Source: Longilinea arvoryzae
GTDB taxonomy: Bacteria; Chloroflexota; Anaerolineae; Anaerolineales; Anaerolineaceae
Direction: 5' to 3'
Length of the DNA: 64,000 nt
Assembly (NCBI RefSeq): GCF_001050235.1
Contig: NZ_DF967972.1
Location: 2,489,855 to 2,553,854, forward strand
Below are positions 26,204 through 35,700 of this stretch, piece by piece; position 1 is the stretch's first letter, and every line of letters starts with the position of its first letter. The notes beneath the pieces are model-generated. The model was given only the letters and a program-made list of their open reading frames with translations. It did no database searches and was not told where the DNA came from. Position numbers and translations under genes: made by a program.

Positions 26204-27253
26204 ATGATTCAACCCGGCAGGATTGCCTTAATTGGTTCGGGTGAAACCGCGGCGCGCGGCGGCCAGGCGTTCGATTTGCTGGCGCGGCAATTGACCGGCC
26301 CGCTGTCCATCGCGGTGATGGAGACACCCGCGGGTTTCGAGTTGAACTCGACCCAGGTCGCCAGCCGGGTCGCAGCCTACATGCAAAGAAGGCTGCAGAA
26401 TTATGGTCCCAGTATGCACCGCGTGGCCGCAAGACGGCGCGGGGCGGGCGGAACGGACGATTGGGAAACGCTGCTCCCGCTGTTGGATAGCAATTTAATC
26501 TTCATGGGGCCTGGCAGCCCAAGTTATACCGTCCGCCAACTCAAGGGCAGCCTGGCCTGGGATTTGATACGCCTGCGGAATCGCCTGGGCGCAGCCCTGG
26601 CCACGGCCAGTGCCGCAACGGCCGCGCTGGGAGCGCTGGCGATTCCCGTTTACGAGATTTACAAGGTGGGTGAAGATCCACACTGGAAACCCGGACTCAA
26701 CCTGCTGGGCGATTACGACCTGGAATGCGTGATCGTACCACACTGGAACAATACTGAGGGCGGCGCGGATATCGACACCGGACGGTGTTTCATCGGGCGC
26801 GAGCGGTTCGAGTTCCTGCGCAGCCAACTGCCCGAAAATATGCTTGTACTGGGGGTGGACGAACACAGCGGCCTGATCATCGATTGGGTCGATCGAATAT
26901 GCCGGGTCACCGGGCGGGACGCGGTGCACATCCTGCACGGACAGGAGGAGCTGGATTTCTCTTCCGGGCAGGTATTCCCGTTGGAGGTACTGGGAGATAT
27001 TCATCTACCCGATACGGTCCAGGAGGGGATCGATCCGCAGGTGTGGGAAGAGTACCGCGCGATGGAGGAGCATCGCCGGACGGTCGAGCGGCAAGGCGCG
27101 CTGCCAAAGGAAATCGCTGCGCTGCTGCAGCAACGCCAACAGGCCCGCGACCTGCAGGACTGGGTGAAATCCGACCAAATCCGTGATCAGGCAGCCGCCC
27201 TGGGTTGGAAGATCATCGATACGCCGGATGGACAGCAGGCCATCCCGGAATGA
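26204..27253 (+). CDS. S51/GATase-1-like protein with CysRS-like C-terminal tail
   Basis: 349 residues from the ATG at 26204 (AGGAG 7 nt upstream). Residues ~1-270 resemble the peptidase S51/cyanophycinase branch of class I glutamine-amidotransferase-like proteins: RIALIGSGETAARGG, VMETPAGFELN, NLIFMGPGSPSYTVRQL, and ATASAATAALG in place of the usual GSSAGA nucleophile loop. The last ~50 residues (LPKEIAALLQQRQQARDLQD, SDQIRDQAAALGWKIIDTPD) match the C-terminal end of cysteinyl-tRNA synthetase. So it is a fusion of an S51-like domain with a CysRS-type tail. Function unknown. Next gene begins 57 nt on. Confidence 0.7.
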   Translation: MIQPGRIALIGSGETAARGGQAFDLLARQLTGPLSIAVMETPAGFELNSTQVASRVAAYMQRRLQNYGPSMHRVAARRRGAGGTDDWETLLPLLDSNLIFMGPGSPSYTVRQLKGSLAWDLIRLRNRLGAALATASAATAALGALAIPVYEIYKVGEDPHWKPGLNLLGDYDLECVIVPHWNNTEGGADIDTGRCFIGRERFEFLRSQLPENMLVLGVDEHSGLIIDWVDRICRVTGRDAVHILHGQEELDFSSGQVFPLEVLGDIHLPDTVQEGIDPQVWEEYRAMEEHRRTVERQGALPKEIAALLQQRQQARDLQDWVKSDQIRDQAAALGWKIIDTPDGQQAIPE

Positions 27254-27297
27254 ACCCGATTTTGTGGATTGGGGTGCCGGCCAACGTTGGAATATGC

Positions 27298-27303
27298 TAA
27301 AAT
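27298..27303 (+). promoter_or_regulatory. -10 box placed for leaderless fmt transcript
   Basis: TGCTAAAAT (extended -10; TAAAAT at 27298-27303) ends 7 nt before the fmt ATG and there is no Shine-Dalgarno, so transcription could start at the ATG itself. A perfect palindrome CCAACGTTGG (27281-27290) lies just upstream. No clear -35. Confidence 0.35.
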
Positions 27304-27310
27304 CGCTGCT

Positions 27311-28228
27311 ATGACTGTGCGCATTGTATTCATGGGATCGCCCGATTTTGCACTGCCCACTCTGGCAGCGCTGGAGAAGTATTATTCCGTGGTTGGGGTT
27401 GTCACCCAACCGGACCGGCCGGCCGGGCGCGGCCGCGTACTGACTCCACCGCCGGTGAAACAACTGGCCATGCAGCTTGGCATCGAAGTCATCCAACCCC
27501 TCAAGCTGCGCGAACCTGAAGCGCAGCAAAAACTGGCGGCCTGGGCGCCGGATGTGATCATCGTGGCGGCCTTTGGCCAGATCCTGCGCAAGCCGGTCCT
27601 CGAACTGGCGCCGCATGGCTGCGTCAACGTGCACGCCTCGCTGCTGCCGCGCTGGCGTGGAGCTGCCCCCATTCAGGCGGCCATACTCGCCGGCGACGCC
27701 GAGACCGGCGTGACCATCATGCGCATGGACGCCGGTATCGATACTGGCGCTATCCTGCGCCAGCGGGCGACGTCCATTTTGGATCAGGACACGGCCGGTT
27801 CACTGAGTGATCGTCTGGCGGACGACGGCGCGAAATTGCTGATCGAAACGCTGCCCGATTATCTGGCCGGAAAGATCACCCCGCAACCGCAGGATGAAAC
27901 CCGGTCCACCTATGCTTCCATGCTCGCGAAGGAACAGGGTCAACTCGATTTTTCACGCCCGGCCATCGAATTGGAACGCCAGGTGCGCGCCTTTATCCCC
28001 TGGCCGGGTGCTTATACCTTTTTCCAGGGTGAATTGCTCAAGGTGCTGCGCGCGCATGTCGATGCCGGTCCATCCATCCCCGGCCAGCGTGCTGTACGGT
28101 CGCAGTTGCCGGCCATCGGCGCTGCGGACGGCTGGCTGGTGCTGGACGAAGTCCAGCCGGCCGGGAAGCGCCCCATGCCGGGCAGCGGATTCTTGCACGG
28201 CGCGCGCCAGTGGGAAAGCCAGGCATGA
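27311..28228 (+). CDS. fmt: Methionyl-tRNA formyltransferase
   Basis: 305 residues. It transfers formyl from 10-formyl-THF to Met-tRNA for initiation. Visible: RIVFMGSPDFALPTL, the folate-site block VNVHASLLPRWRGAAPIQAA (Asn, His and Asp of the active site, then DAETGVTIMRMDAGIDTG) and a C-terminal OB domain. The ATG at 27311 matches the family start; the in-frame codon at 27269 only adds unconserved residues. Its stop overlaps the panE start (ATGA). Def is not adjacent. Confidence 0.95.
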   Translation: MTVRIVFMGSPDFALPTLAALEKYYSVVGVVTQPDRPAGRGRVLTPPPVKQLAMQLGIEVIQPLKLREPEAQQKLAAWAPDVIIVAAFGQILRKPVLELAPHGCVNVHASLLPRWRGAAPIQAAILAGDAETGVTIMRMDAGIDTGAILRQRATSILDQDTAGSLSDRLADDGAKLLIETLPDYLAGKITPQPQDETRSTYASMLAKEQGQLDFSRPAIELERQVRAFIPWPGAYTFFQGELLKVLRAHVDAGPSIPGQRAVRSQLPAIGAADGWLVLDEVQPAGKRPMPGSGFLHGARQWESQA

Positions 28229-29265
28229 CCCCGCGGCTGCGTTTTCTCGTGTTCGGCTGCGGCGCGATAGGCACCTATCTCGGCGGCAGCCTGGCGGCCA
28301 GCGGGCAGCAGGTCGTGTTTTTGGAACGCGCCAGTGTGGCCCCGGCCATTCGCGAACAGGGATTGCGCGTGCAGACCCGGTCTGTTGAGCTGCGTGTAGC
28401 CAGTCCGACGTTGGTGGAGAATATTCAACAGGCACTCGAATTGGAGCGCTACGACGCTGCCATCCTGGCGGTGAAGTCGTTCGACACCCTGGAACTGCTG
28501 CAAAGCGTTCGGGCGGTGGCGGATCGACTTCCGCCGCTGATTTGCTTTCAAAACGGCGTCGAAAATGAACCCCTGATCGCCGATTTCCTGGGGGAAAAAC
28601 GCGTTATCTACGGAACGGTGACCACGGCCATCGGCCGGCGCGGTCTGGGGAACGTGGTGGTGGAAAAGCTGCGCGGTATCGGGGTGGCGAATTCTCAGGA
28701 GCGCGTGCCGGGATTGCTGGACGCCCTGAACCAGGCCGGCCTGCGGGCGCAGAGTTATTCCAACGGACCCGCCATGAAGTGGTCCAAGATGCTGACGAAT
28801 TTACAGGCGAATTCCTCGTCGGCCATCCTCGACCTGACGCCGGGTGAGATCTTTGCCCATCCGGGATTATTCCGGTTGGAGATGCGCATGCTGCGCGAGG
28901 CGCTGCTCGTCATGCGGGCCCAGGGAATCCCGGTTGTCGATTTGCCGCGCACGCCGGTGCGCGCTTTTACGGCCCTGGTCCAGGCGCCGGCCGTCCTCAG
29001 CCAACCGCTGCTGAGGCGCGCGCTGGGGGCGGGGCGGGGCGGCAAAATGCCGTCCTTCCACATCGATCTGCATCAGGGCCGCGGTCGCAGTGAAGTGGAT
29101 TATCTCAACGGAGCGGTGGTGCGTTTTGGGCTAAGATTTGGCGTTCCGACGCCGGTCAACCAGTTTCTCAATGAAACCCTGTTAGCGCTTTCAGAAGGAC
29201 GGCTGGCTCTGGAAACATATGCCCGCCGGCCGGAAGAATTTTTGAAAGCGGCGCCATCCGATTGA
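28225..29265 (+). CDS. panE: 2-dehydropantoate 2-reductase family protein
   Basis: 346 residues from the ATG overlapping the fmt stop. Ketopantoate reductase (PanE/ApbA): N-terminal NADP-binding loop VFGCGAIGTYLGGSLAASG, the catalytic region CFQNGVENE and TTAIGRRGLGNV, Lys in MKWSKMLTNLQANSSSA and C-terminal GRGRSEVDYLNGAVVRFG, with its Glu-Asn active-site pair. It makes pantoate for CoA synthesis. Some family members reduce other 2-keto acids, and no other pan genes are near, so the substrate is an inference. Confidence 0.85.
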   Translation: MTPRLRFLVFGCGAIGTYLGGSLAASGQQVVFLERASVAPAIREQGLRVQTRSVELRVASPTLVENIQQALELERYDAAILAVKSFDTLELLQSVRAVADRLPPLICFQNGVENEPLIADFLGEKRVIYGTVTTAIGRRGLGNVVVEKLRGIGVANSQERVPGLLDALNQAGLRAQSYSNGPAMKWSKMLTNLQANSSSAILDLTPGEIFAHPGLFRLEMRMLREALLVMRAQGIPVVDLPRTPVRAFTALVQAPAVLSQPLLRRALGAGRGGKMPSFHIDLHQGRGRSEVDYLNGAVVRFGLRFGVPTPVNQFLNETLLALSEGRLALETYARRPEEFLKAAPSD

Positions 29266-29290
29266 CCAGACTGCCGCCGGAGGGGTAACA

Positions 29291-30694
29291 ATGGCTGTCC
29301 CGTACTGGGTCGAAGATGCAATTTTCTATCAGATCTTTCCCGATCGATTTTTCAACGGCGACGTAACCAACGACCCGCCCAATAAGCAGCCCTGGGGAGC
29401 ACCGCCGGATATCTACGGTTTTCAGGGCGGCGACCTGCGCGGGGTCATCCAAAAATTGGATTATTTGTTGGACCTGGGCATCAACGCCATTTATTTCACG
29501 CCCATTTTTCAGGCCAGTTCCAACCACCGCTATAATACCTATGATTATCTCAAAATCGATCCGAAACTGGGTGATCTGCGCGACTTTCGGGCATTGATCG
29601 ACGTGGCTCACCAAAACGGCGTCCGGATCGTATTGGACGGCGTTTTCAACCACGTGGGGCGCGGTTTCTTCGCCTTCAACGATATCCTTGAAAATCAGGA
29701 GCATTCTCCCTATCGGGATTGGTTCCACATCCTGAAATATCCGGTCGAGGCCTACGACTCGAATGACGCCACGACTTACGTGGGCTGGTGGAAAAACAGC
29801 AGCCTGCCCAAGTTGAATACCAGCAACCTGCAGGTCCGGCGCTACCTGATGCAGGTGGCCCGCTATTGGATCGAGCAGGGCGCGGACGGCTGGCGGCTGG
29901 ACGTGCCAAATGAGATCAACGACGACGATTTTTGGGCGGAGTTTCGGGACGTGGTGAAAACCGCCAATCCGGAAGCTTATTTGCTGGGCGAAATCTGGAA
30001 CGGCGATCCGCGCTGGGTGGGAGACCGCCATTTCGACGGCCTGATGAATTATCCATTGCGCGAAGCGCTGCTGGGCATTTTGACCGGCAAGCTGGCCGTG
30101 GGCGGATTTGCCGAAAAATTGGAGGGCCTGCTGCACAAGCAGTTCGCGCCCGAAAACGCCTCCGCCATGTACAACCTGATCGGTTCGCATGACACCGAAC
30201 GCGCGTTGACCCTGCTCAACGGCGACGCGGCTAAATTAAAGCTGGCCTGGTTGATCCAGATGGCGCTACCCGGGGCTCCGGCGGTTTATTATGGAGACGA
30301 GATGGGGTTGGAAGGCGGCAAGGATCCGGAATGCCGCAAGGCTTTCCCCTGGGAGACCAGCGCTGAAAATTTGGACCTCCATGATTATCTGCGCAAATTG
30401 ATCCATCTGCGCAAGCAGATGCCCGTGCTGCGCCGCGGCAGCTATCAACGCGTGTTGGCTGAAGACGGGCGCGGTTGTCTGGCGTTCGCCCGTGCGCTCG
30501 GAGAGCAGCGCCTGGCGGTGGCGTTCAATGCCAGCGCCACCCGCCGACAGGTGCGTTTGAACGCCAAACAGATCGGCTGGCGGGACGGACTGATCATCAC
30601 GGATCTACTCACCTCGAAGCAATCCATTGTTTCGGGAGATTCGCTGACTTTGATGTTGCAGCCGTGGAGCGGCGCCTGGCTTTCGCTGGCCTAA
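29291..30694 (+). CDS. Cytosolic GH13 glycosidase (neopullulanase-like)
   Basis: 467 residues without signal peptide. The GH13 barrel starts at once (YWVEDAIFYQIFPDRFFNGD), lacking the N-terminal starch-binding domain of classical neopullulanase/cyclomaltodextrinase. Catalytic residues: Asp204 (DGWRLDVPNEI), Glu234 (LLGEIWNGD) and Asp301 (GSHDTER). VPNEI resembles the neopullulanase subgroup signature. It would break down imported maltodextrins. GGAGGGG precedes the ATG. Its end overlaps the convergent dehydratase gene by 4 nt. Confidence 0.88.
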   Translation: MAVPYWVEDAIFYQIFPDRFFNGDVTNDPPNKQPWGAPPDIYGFQGGDLRGVIQKLDYLLDLGINAIYFTPIFQASSNHRYNTYDYLKIDPKLGDLRDFRALIDVAHQNGVRIVLDGVFNHVGRGFFAFNDILENQEHSPYRDWFHILKYPVEAYDSNDATTYVGWWKNSSLPKLNTSNLQVRRYLMQVARYWIEQGADGWRLDVPNEINDDDFWAEFRDVVKTANPEAYLLGEIWNGDPRWVGDRHFDGLMNYPLREALLGILTGKLAVGGFAEKLEGLLHKQFAPENASAMYNLIGSHDTERALTLLNGDAAKLKLAWLIQMALPGAPAVYYGDEMGLEGGKDPECRKAFPWETSAENLDLHDYLRKLIHLRKQMPVLRRGSYQRVLAEDGRGCLAFARALGEQRLAVAFNASATRRQVRLNAKQIGWRDGLIITDLLTSKQSIVSGDSLTLMLQPWSGAWLSLA

Positions 30695-31047
30695 TCTTCG
30701 GCGGGAAGGGCCCGATAGAGCCCATCCGTCCGAGCGGCCATGATAAAATCGTTGCGGTGCAGGCCGTTGATCTTGTGCGTCCACCAGGTAATGGTAACCC
30801 GGCCCCACTCGATCAGCAGGGTGGGATGATGGCCTTCTGCCTCGGCCAGCATGCCAACCTGCTGCGCAAAGGCTAAAGCCAGGGTATACTTCCTGAACGC
30901 GAAGGCGCGTCGAATTTTCTGGTCGCCATTTTCTTCCATTACTTGCCACTCAGGCACTTCAGGCAGGTAAGTTTGAATCGCGGCCAGACTGAGTGGTGGG
31001 ACGCCGCCCTGGCATGGAACGCATTTTTCTTCACTTAGCTTGCTCAT
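30691..31047 (-). CDS. Pterin-4a-carbinolamine dehydratase
   Basis: 118 residues. The conserved core AEGHHPTLLIEWGRVTITWW with THKINGLHRNDFIMAAR contains the catalytic His pair and second His of the PhhB/DCoH family, which dehydrates 4a-hydroxytetrahydropterin. CGGAG precedes the ATG. No phenylalanine hydroxylase is visible, as is common in bacteria, where the enzyme may assist molybdopterin or other pterin pathways. Confidence 0.92.
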   Translation of the reverse strand: MSKLSEEKCVPCQGGVPPLSLAAIQTYLPEVPEWQVMEENGDQKIRRAFAFRKYTLALAFAQQVGMLAEAEGHHPTLLIEWGRVTITWWTHKINGLHRNDFIMAARTDGLYRALPAED

Positions 31048-31131
31048 CGCTGTTTCTCCGTTAAGGGATGGAACGATAAACCATTATAATTCATCGCAAT
31101 TTCGATTCCCATTGTACGCGAAAGAAGAGGT

Positions 31132-32175
31132 ATGAACTCTACCCGGCGACCTTCCTCGACAACCATCCTCATGGTGATTTTGATAGGGGTCATGTTAATC
31201 AGTACGGCAATACCCGCGGCGCTCTATTTTCCGGCCCATCGATTCTTGTTGACCCCCGATGCCGTCACCCAGGAAATCCTGGCTTCCGATCTTTCGGCAA
31301 AACTTCCGGATTTAGTGGCCGGGTGGATGCTCAACGGAACGATCCAATTGCAGGGTGGAAATTTCCTGGGATCCCTGGATCGTGAGGATTACGATGCCAT
31401 TCTGGCGCTGTTGGCGCCTTCGGATTGGACGGCCATTCAATCGGCAGTGATCGCCCGTCAGGCGCAGGATTTTCTGATGGACAAAACGGATTCTTTGACG
31501 ATCACGCTGGATATGACCGGCATCAGCCAGCGGTTGAACGGGGATGCACTCCAGGCCGTTGCCGGCATCATCATGGCCTCCTGGAATGATTGTTCGGCAG
31601 CGAACCTGGTGGAACTCGGGTTGGCCGCGGCAGCCGGAAATTCGGCCGCCAATCTACCCTTTTGCAGGCCGCCGGATGCGTTGCAGCCTTTCATGTTGCA
31701 AATCGTGGAAACCGGCCTTCAGCAGATTTCCGCGCAAATTCCACCCAGCCTGACCATCGAGGTGGCCCAGGCCGAGACCGCATCCCACCGCGTCCAATTG
31801 ATCCGCCTGTTGGCGCGAATCTGGCCGTGGATGCCGTGGCTGACGCTAGCCATCGCGGGATTGATCTGGTCGATCCTGAGAAGATCTCCGCGCTATGGCC
31901 TTCTGGCCATCGGGCTTCCCCTGGGACTGGCAGGCGTCATCGCTTCCGGAATCTCGGTGGTGCTCGTGTCGGTTCGCAACAGTTACCTGGCGCCCTGGTT
32001 GGACGGGCAGCTCGCTTTGCGCCTGCCGACCGACCTGGCAAAGGTGATTTCGCCGGCGCTGGTCAACGTGTTCAGCCGGTTCTGCCTTTCGGGATTGATC
32101 TGGGGCGCAGCCGTGTTTTTGCTGGGCATGGTATTGATCATCCTTTCCAGGATTGTACGGCAGCCGCAAGGATAA
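31132..32175 (+). CDS. Hypothetical four-helix membrane protein
   Basis: 347 residues: N-terminal membrane helix (~12-32), an external domain of ~190 residues with a single Cys pair (WNDCSAA, LPFCRPP), then three membrane helices near the C-terminus (WMPWLTLAIAGLIWSIL, LLAIGLPLGLAGVIASGIS, CLSGLIWGAAVFLLGMVLI). GAAGAGGT precedes the ATG. No family recognised. It is transcribed away from the dehydratase gene and ends at its own terminator. Confidence 0.7.
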   Translation: MNSTRRPSSTTILMVILIGVMLISTAIPAALYFPAHRFLLTPDAVTQEILASDLSAKLPDLVAGWMLNGTIQLQGGNFLGSLDREDYDAILALLAPSDWTAIQSAVIARQAQDFLMDKTDSLTITLDMTGISQRLNGDALQAVAGIIMASWNDCSAANLVELGLAAAAGNSAANLPFCRPPDALQPFMLQIVETGLQQISAQIPPSLTIEVAQAETASHRVQLIRLLARIWPWMPWLTLAIAGLIWSILRRSPRYGLLAIGLPLGLAGVIASGISVVLVSVRNSYLAPWLDGQLALRLPTDLAKVISPALVNVFSRFCLSGLIWGAAVFLLGMVLIILSRIVRQPQG

Positions 32176-32182
32176 ACAATGC

Positions 32183-32215
32183 GCGCCCGGGGCATGTCAC
32201 TCCGGGCGCATTTTT
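32183..32215 (+). terminator. Rho-independent terminator
   Basis: Stem GCGCCCGG (32183-32190) with CCGGGCGC (32202-32209), 11-nt loop, followed by A and five T. Confidence 0.8.
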
Positions 32216-32235
32216 ATCTCGATCTCCAGCCGGTT

Positions 32236-35200
32236 TCAAGCCGCTTCCAGGAGACGGGTGACACGATAGTCAGAGACTTCCGCGGCGGCTTTCAGTCTGG
32301 CAATCACCTCGCCGCAGCCGATCAGCGTCTCGACCAGTTCCGCTGTGCTGGCCTTCGGGTTGGAAGCCGTGTCCAGCAAAGCCAACAGGTTCATCCATCG
32401 AGCCAGTTGATCGAAGGCTTCCCTGTTGAACCAGAGGATTTCCTTGAAACGGTTGATCCCCAGGAATTGCTGGATTTCGGTGCTGTTGAGCCAGTTTTCC
32501 AGAATCTGGCGGGTGGTCAGGGCGCCCACGCGTTCATACCAACCCTGCTGGCCGATCATCAATTGGATGGTGGCGGTCAGGCGCCAGGCGTTGTCCTTGT
32601 CCATGCCGAGCGCGACTGCGCAATCAGCCAGCGTCTTGCCGAGTTTCCATTCGTCGAACCAGCTTTGAGACTGTTCGGCAAAACCTTCGACGCCCGTTAG
32701 CTTGCCCAGGTTGTGGGTAAACGCCCAACCCAACATAATGAACCAGGATTCCAACGGCGTGGCATCCAGATCTTTGCGCGTCTCTTCGAAGGCTTCCTGA
32801 AGCGCCTTACCCTTCAGGGCCGGTTTGTTGTGCAGTTCCGGCAGGCTGAGGATGAACTCCAGGCCTTTGCTCAATTCCGCCAGGATTTCATCCCGGTTTT
32901 CATCGGAATGCTGGAGGTAACCGATGCCGTCCAGCAGGTTGGAGAGTTTTTGTTGAGCTTCATTCAATAATCCTGGTGAAACGACCGGCTGGCGCTGCGA
33001 AACGCGATTCTCCATCAGATAATTGAAATACCCGGGATTGGCAATTTGTCCGAAAGGAGCCTGGACGGGCTGTAATGCGAGTTCCTGCATGGCTTCTTCG
33101 ACCGAAGGAACGCCGCGGCCGTTCAGGTAACTGCAGATCTGGCGGTAGGTATGCCATTCGTTGTCCTGCACTTCCCGGATATTCATGAACACGTGAACTT
33201 TGTAGCCATTGAGCTGCAGATAGAGCCCTTTAACGCGGATATCCAGGCTGGGATGAATGGTCTCCAGGTGGGTGAGTTGGTCCTGAAGGATGACGTAGGT
33301 GTTCTCGGCGGGGTGCAGATCGAGGCCTTCAGCCAACGAGCGCTGTGCCAGTTGACGCTCGCCGCTCGGGGTCTTAATCGCAAGCAGCGTGGATGTTTTG
33401 ATCCAACCGCGGCTCGAGTCGAAGCGATTGTTATAAACCACCAGGGCGCGTTCGCGCCCCAAACCATTGGAATAGGCGTACACATTCTCGTCGACGCTGC
33501 CTTCCGGAGTGAAGAAATCATACAGCAGGAAGCTGTCGACGCCGGCGAAAATGGCGCGGCGATGCAGGAGGGGGAAGATCTCGCGCTGGTGGCGTTCGAG
33601 CAGGTTGGGATCGGGGGTCTCATCCCAGTAGGCGCGCTTGAACTCCATCCCGTATTTTTCGGCAAAGCCCTCGATCTGGCCGTGCCCGAACATGGGCAGG
33701 CCGGGCAGGGTGGCCATCAAAGTGCAGATGCCAAAGTACTTGTCGCCCTTTCCGAATTGCTCGACGGCGGTTTTCTCGTCCGGGTTGTTCATGAAGTTGA
33801 CGTAGCGCTTGAGAATCTCAGGGTCGAACTCGAGCGTGTTCTTGATCAGGGTGCGGTATCCGGCGTTGTCCTCGTTGCGCAGCATGTTCATGAACGCCGA
33901 ATTGTAGACGCGGTGCATCCCCAGGGTGCGCACGAAGTAGCCTTCCATCAGCCAGAAAGCCTCCGCCAGCAGCAGCGTGTCTGGAACTTCCTGCGCCACG
34001 CGATCCACCACCTCGCGCCAGAATTCGACCGGGAAGGCGGCCTCGAATTCGGCTTTGGTCAGGGCGTGTTCAGCGCGGCTGGGGATGGCGCCGCCGGAGC
34101 CGGGCTCCGGATACCACAGGCGTTCGTAGTGTTTTTTGGCCAGCGTCATGGCCGCGTCGAAGCGTATGATCGGGAAGCGCCGGGCGACCTCCAGAATGGT
34201 CTGGATGACGGCTTCGCGGACTTCCGACTTGAGGTAATTGAGCTGGGCGGTATCGTTCCAGGGCATGCTGGTGCCGTCGTTGCCGTGGTAGATATAATGT
34301 GTCTGACCGTTGCGGTGGTCGTAATACTTGAACACCACCGCTGCATCGGTGCGGTTATAGTAATGATCCTCCACCATGACGCTGACGCGGCCGTCCGGGG
34401 ACAAATCCTGACTGTTGAAGGTATAGGATGGATACGGGCAGTAATCCAGTTGGACGAACCAATCCGGGTGATCGATGACCCAGGTGGAATCGATGGCCAT
34501 GTGATTGGGGACCATATCACTGGCCAGGCGGATGCCATACCGCCAGGCGCGGTCACGCAGGTTCTGGTAGGCCGCTTCGCCACCCAGTTCATCCGCGATG
34601 CGGTAGTCGGCCAGCGAATAGGCCGACGCGATGGCATCCGGATTGCCGCATAACTGTTTGACGGTTGCGGAGGCCTTGCTGCGTTCCCACAGGCCGATCA
34701 ACCACAGACCGGTAAAGCCCGCGCGGGCCAGCATTTCCAATTCCGCATCCGGAATTTGATCGAGGTGCTGGATGGGGCTCTGATATTTCCTGGAGAGCTG
34801 ATCGAGCCAGACAAAGGTATTCTTGGCCATCAAAACCAGGCGCGGCATCCATTCCTTATCCGGGCTGAAGGCTTCGATCTCCCCGGCGTAGGTCGTCCGG
34901 TCGTAAACCGGAATCACGGTGGGGCCGGGACCGCCGCCCGCGAAGATGGGCCGGTTTTCTTCCTTGATCAAATCCAGGCTGCTGAGCAGGCGGTACAGGT
35001 ATTTTCCGAGCAGTTCAGACCAGTGTTCGCGGATGAATTCGAGTTGGCCGGAGAGGGAATAGGGCACAGCGACGGCCGGTGCGCGCAGCATATCGATCAG
35101 GTTTTGCTGCCCGGGGCCGAAGGGCGGCTGCTGGTCGAAGAGGGTGTGCAGCGCGTCCATTATCTTCGTGTAGCCAGTATTGGCCGCCAGGTCCTTATCG

Positions 35201-35700
35201 CTGAACAGTTCTACAAAGGGCTCGAGGGCCGGATTCTGGTTGGCGATCCACAGCATGAGCATTTCTTCGAGGGCTTCCTCGCGATGTGAGACGCCATCCG
35301 TCTCACCGCCAAGGTATTCCTTCGGGCTGAATTGCCCCTGATAAACGGCCACGGGCGGAAAATCTGTGATGAAGTGCAGCAGCGTTCGATCGACCTCCGC
35401 CGGGCCGAATTGTTCATCCAACTGTGCCAGAGACAGGTTCATGACCTGCGTGGATTTTTGTTCGCGGTAGAGGTGCACAACCAGGTGCAGGATTTCGTCG
35501 ATCAGCCCCATGGCGTTGATCTGACCGGCTTTGACCGCCGACTCGGGGAAGGTCACCAGGTCGCGCTTCTGGTTGATTTTCTGCGCAAACGTCCGGGCAG
35601 CGTGAAAATTGGCCAGGATGACACTGCCATTGAAGGAAAATAAGGCCTGATCGAATTGGTATCGGTCGCGAGCCAGGCGTGAAACGTGAAATTCCAGCAT
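32236..35700 (-). CDS. Very large GH13-like alpha-glucan enzyme
   Basis: 1154 residues from the ATG at 35700, set by GGAGGGG; no signal peptide. About 240 N-terminal residues of unknown helical type precede a GH13 barrel (~250-800: LDQIPDAELEMLARAGFTGL, LASDMVPNHMAIDS). Nucleophile Asp515 (IIRFDAAMT) and acid Glu580 (LLLAEAFWLMEGY) are present, but the third acid falls in FMNNPDEKTA rather than the usual NHD. A helical C-terminal region of ~330 residues follows. The family seems to be a little-studied group of giant cytosolic GH13 proteins; glycogen or trehalose-related roles are possible but unproven. Confidence 0.75.
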   Translation of the reverse strand: MLEFHVSRLARDRYQFDQALFSFNGSVILANFHAARTFAQKINQKRDLVTFPESAVKAGQINAMGLIDEILHLVVHLYREQKSTQVMNLSLAQLDEQFGPAEVDRTLLHFITDFPPVAVYQGQFSPKEYLGGETDGVSHREEALEEMLMLWIANQNPALEPFVELFSDKDLAANTGYTKIMDALHTLFDQQPPFGPGQQNLIDMLRAPAVAVPYSLSGQLEFIREHWSELLGKYLYRLLSSLDLIKEENRPIFAGGGPGPTVIPVYDRTTYAGEIEAFSPDKEWMPRLVLMAKNTFVWLDQLSRKYQSPIQHLDQIPDAELEMLARAGFTGLWLIGLWERSKASATVKQLCGNPDAIASAYSLADYRIADELGGEAAYQNLRDRAWRYGIRLASDMVPNHMAIDSTWVIDHPDWFVQLDYCPYPSYTFNSQDLSPDGRVSVMVEDHYYNRTDAAVVFKYYDHRNGQTHYIYHGNDGTSMPWNDTAQLNYLKSEVREAVIQTILEVARRFPIIRFDAAMTLAKKHYERLWYPEPGSGGAIPSRAEHALTKAEFEAAFPVEFWREVVDRVAQEVPDTLLLAEAFWLMEGYFVRTLGMHRVYNSAFMNMLRNEDNAGYRTLIKNTLEFDPEILKRYVNFMNNPDEKTAVEQFGKGDKYFGICTLMATLPGLPMFGHGQIEGFAEKYGMEFKRAYWDETPDPNLLERHQREIFPLLHRRAIFAGVDSFLLYDFFTPEGSVDENVYAYSNGLGRERALVVYNNRFDSSRGWIKTSTLLAIKTPSGERQLAQRSLAEGLDLHPAENTYVILQDQLTHLETIHPSLDIRVKGLYLQLNGYKVHVFMNIREVQDNEWHTYRQICSYLNGRGVPSVEEAMQELALQPVQAPFGQIANPGYFNYLMENRVSQRQPVVSPGLLNEAQQKLSNLLDGIGYLQHSDENRDEILAELSKGLEFILSLPELHNKPALKGKALQEAFEETRKDLDATPLESWFIMLGWAFTHNLGKLTGVEGFAEQSQSWFDEWKLGKTLADCAVALGMDKDNAWRLTATIQLMIGQQGWYERVGALTTRQILENWLNSTEIQQFLGINRFKEILWFNREAFDQLARWMNLLALLDTASNPKASTAELVETLIGCGEVIARLKAAAEVSDYRVTRLLEAA

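Noticed and set aside
33151..34653. 500-codon rightward open frame opposite the giant GH13 gene
   Set aside because: Antisense shadow of a gene with clear catalytic motifs; composition is Val/Ala/Gly/His-rich without domains.
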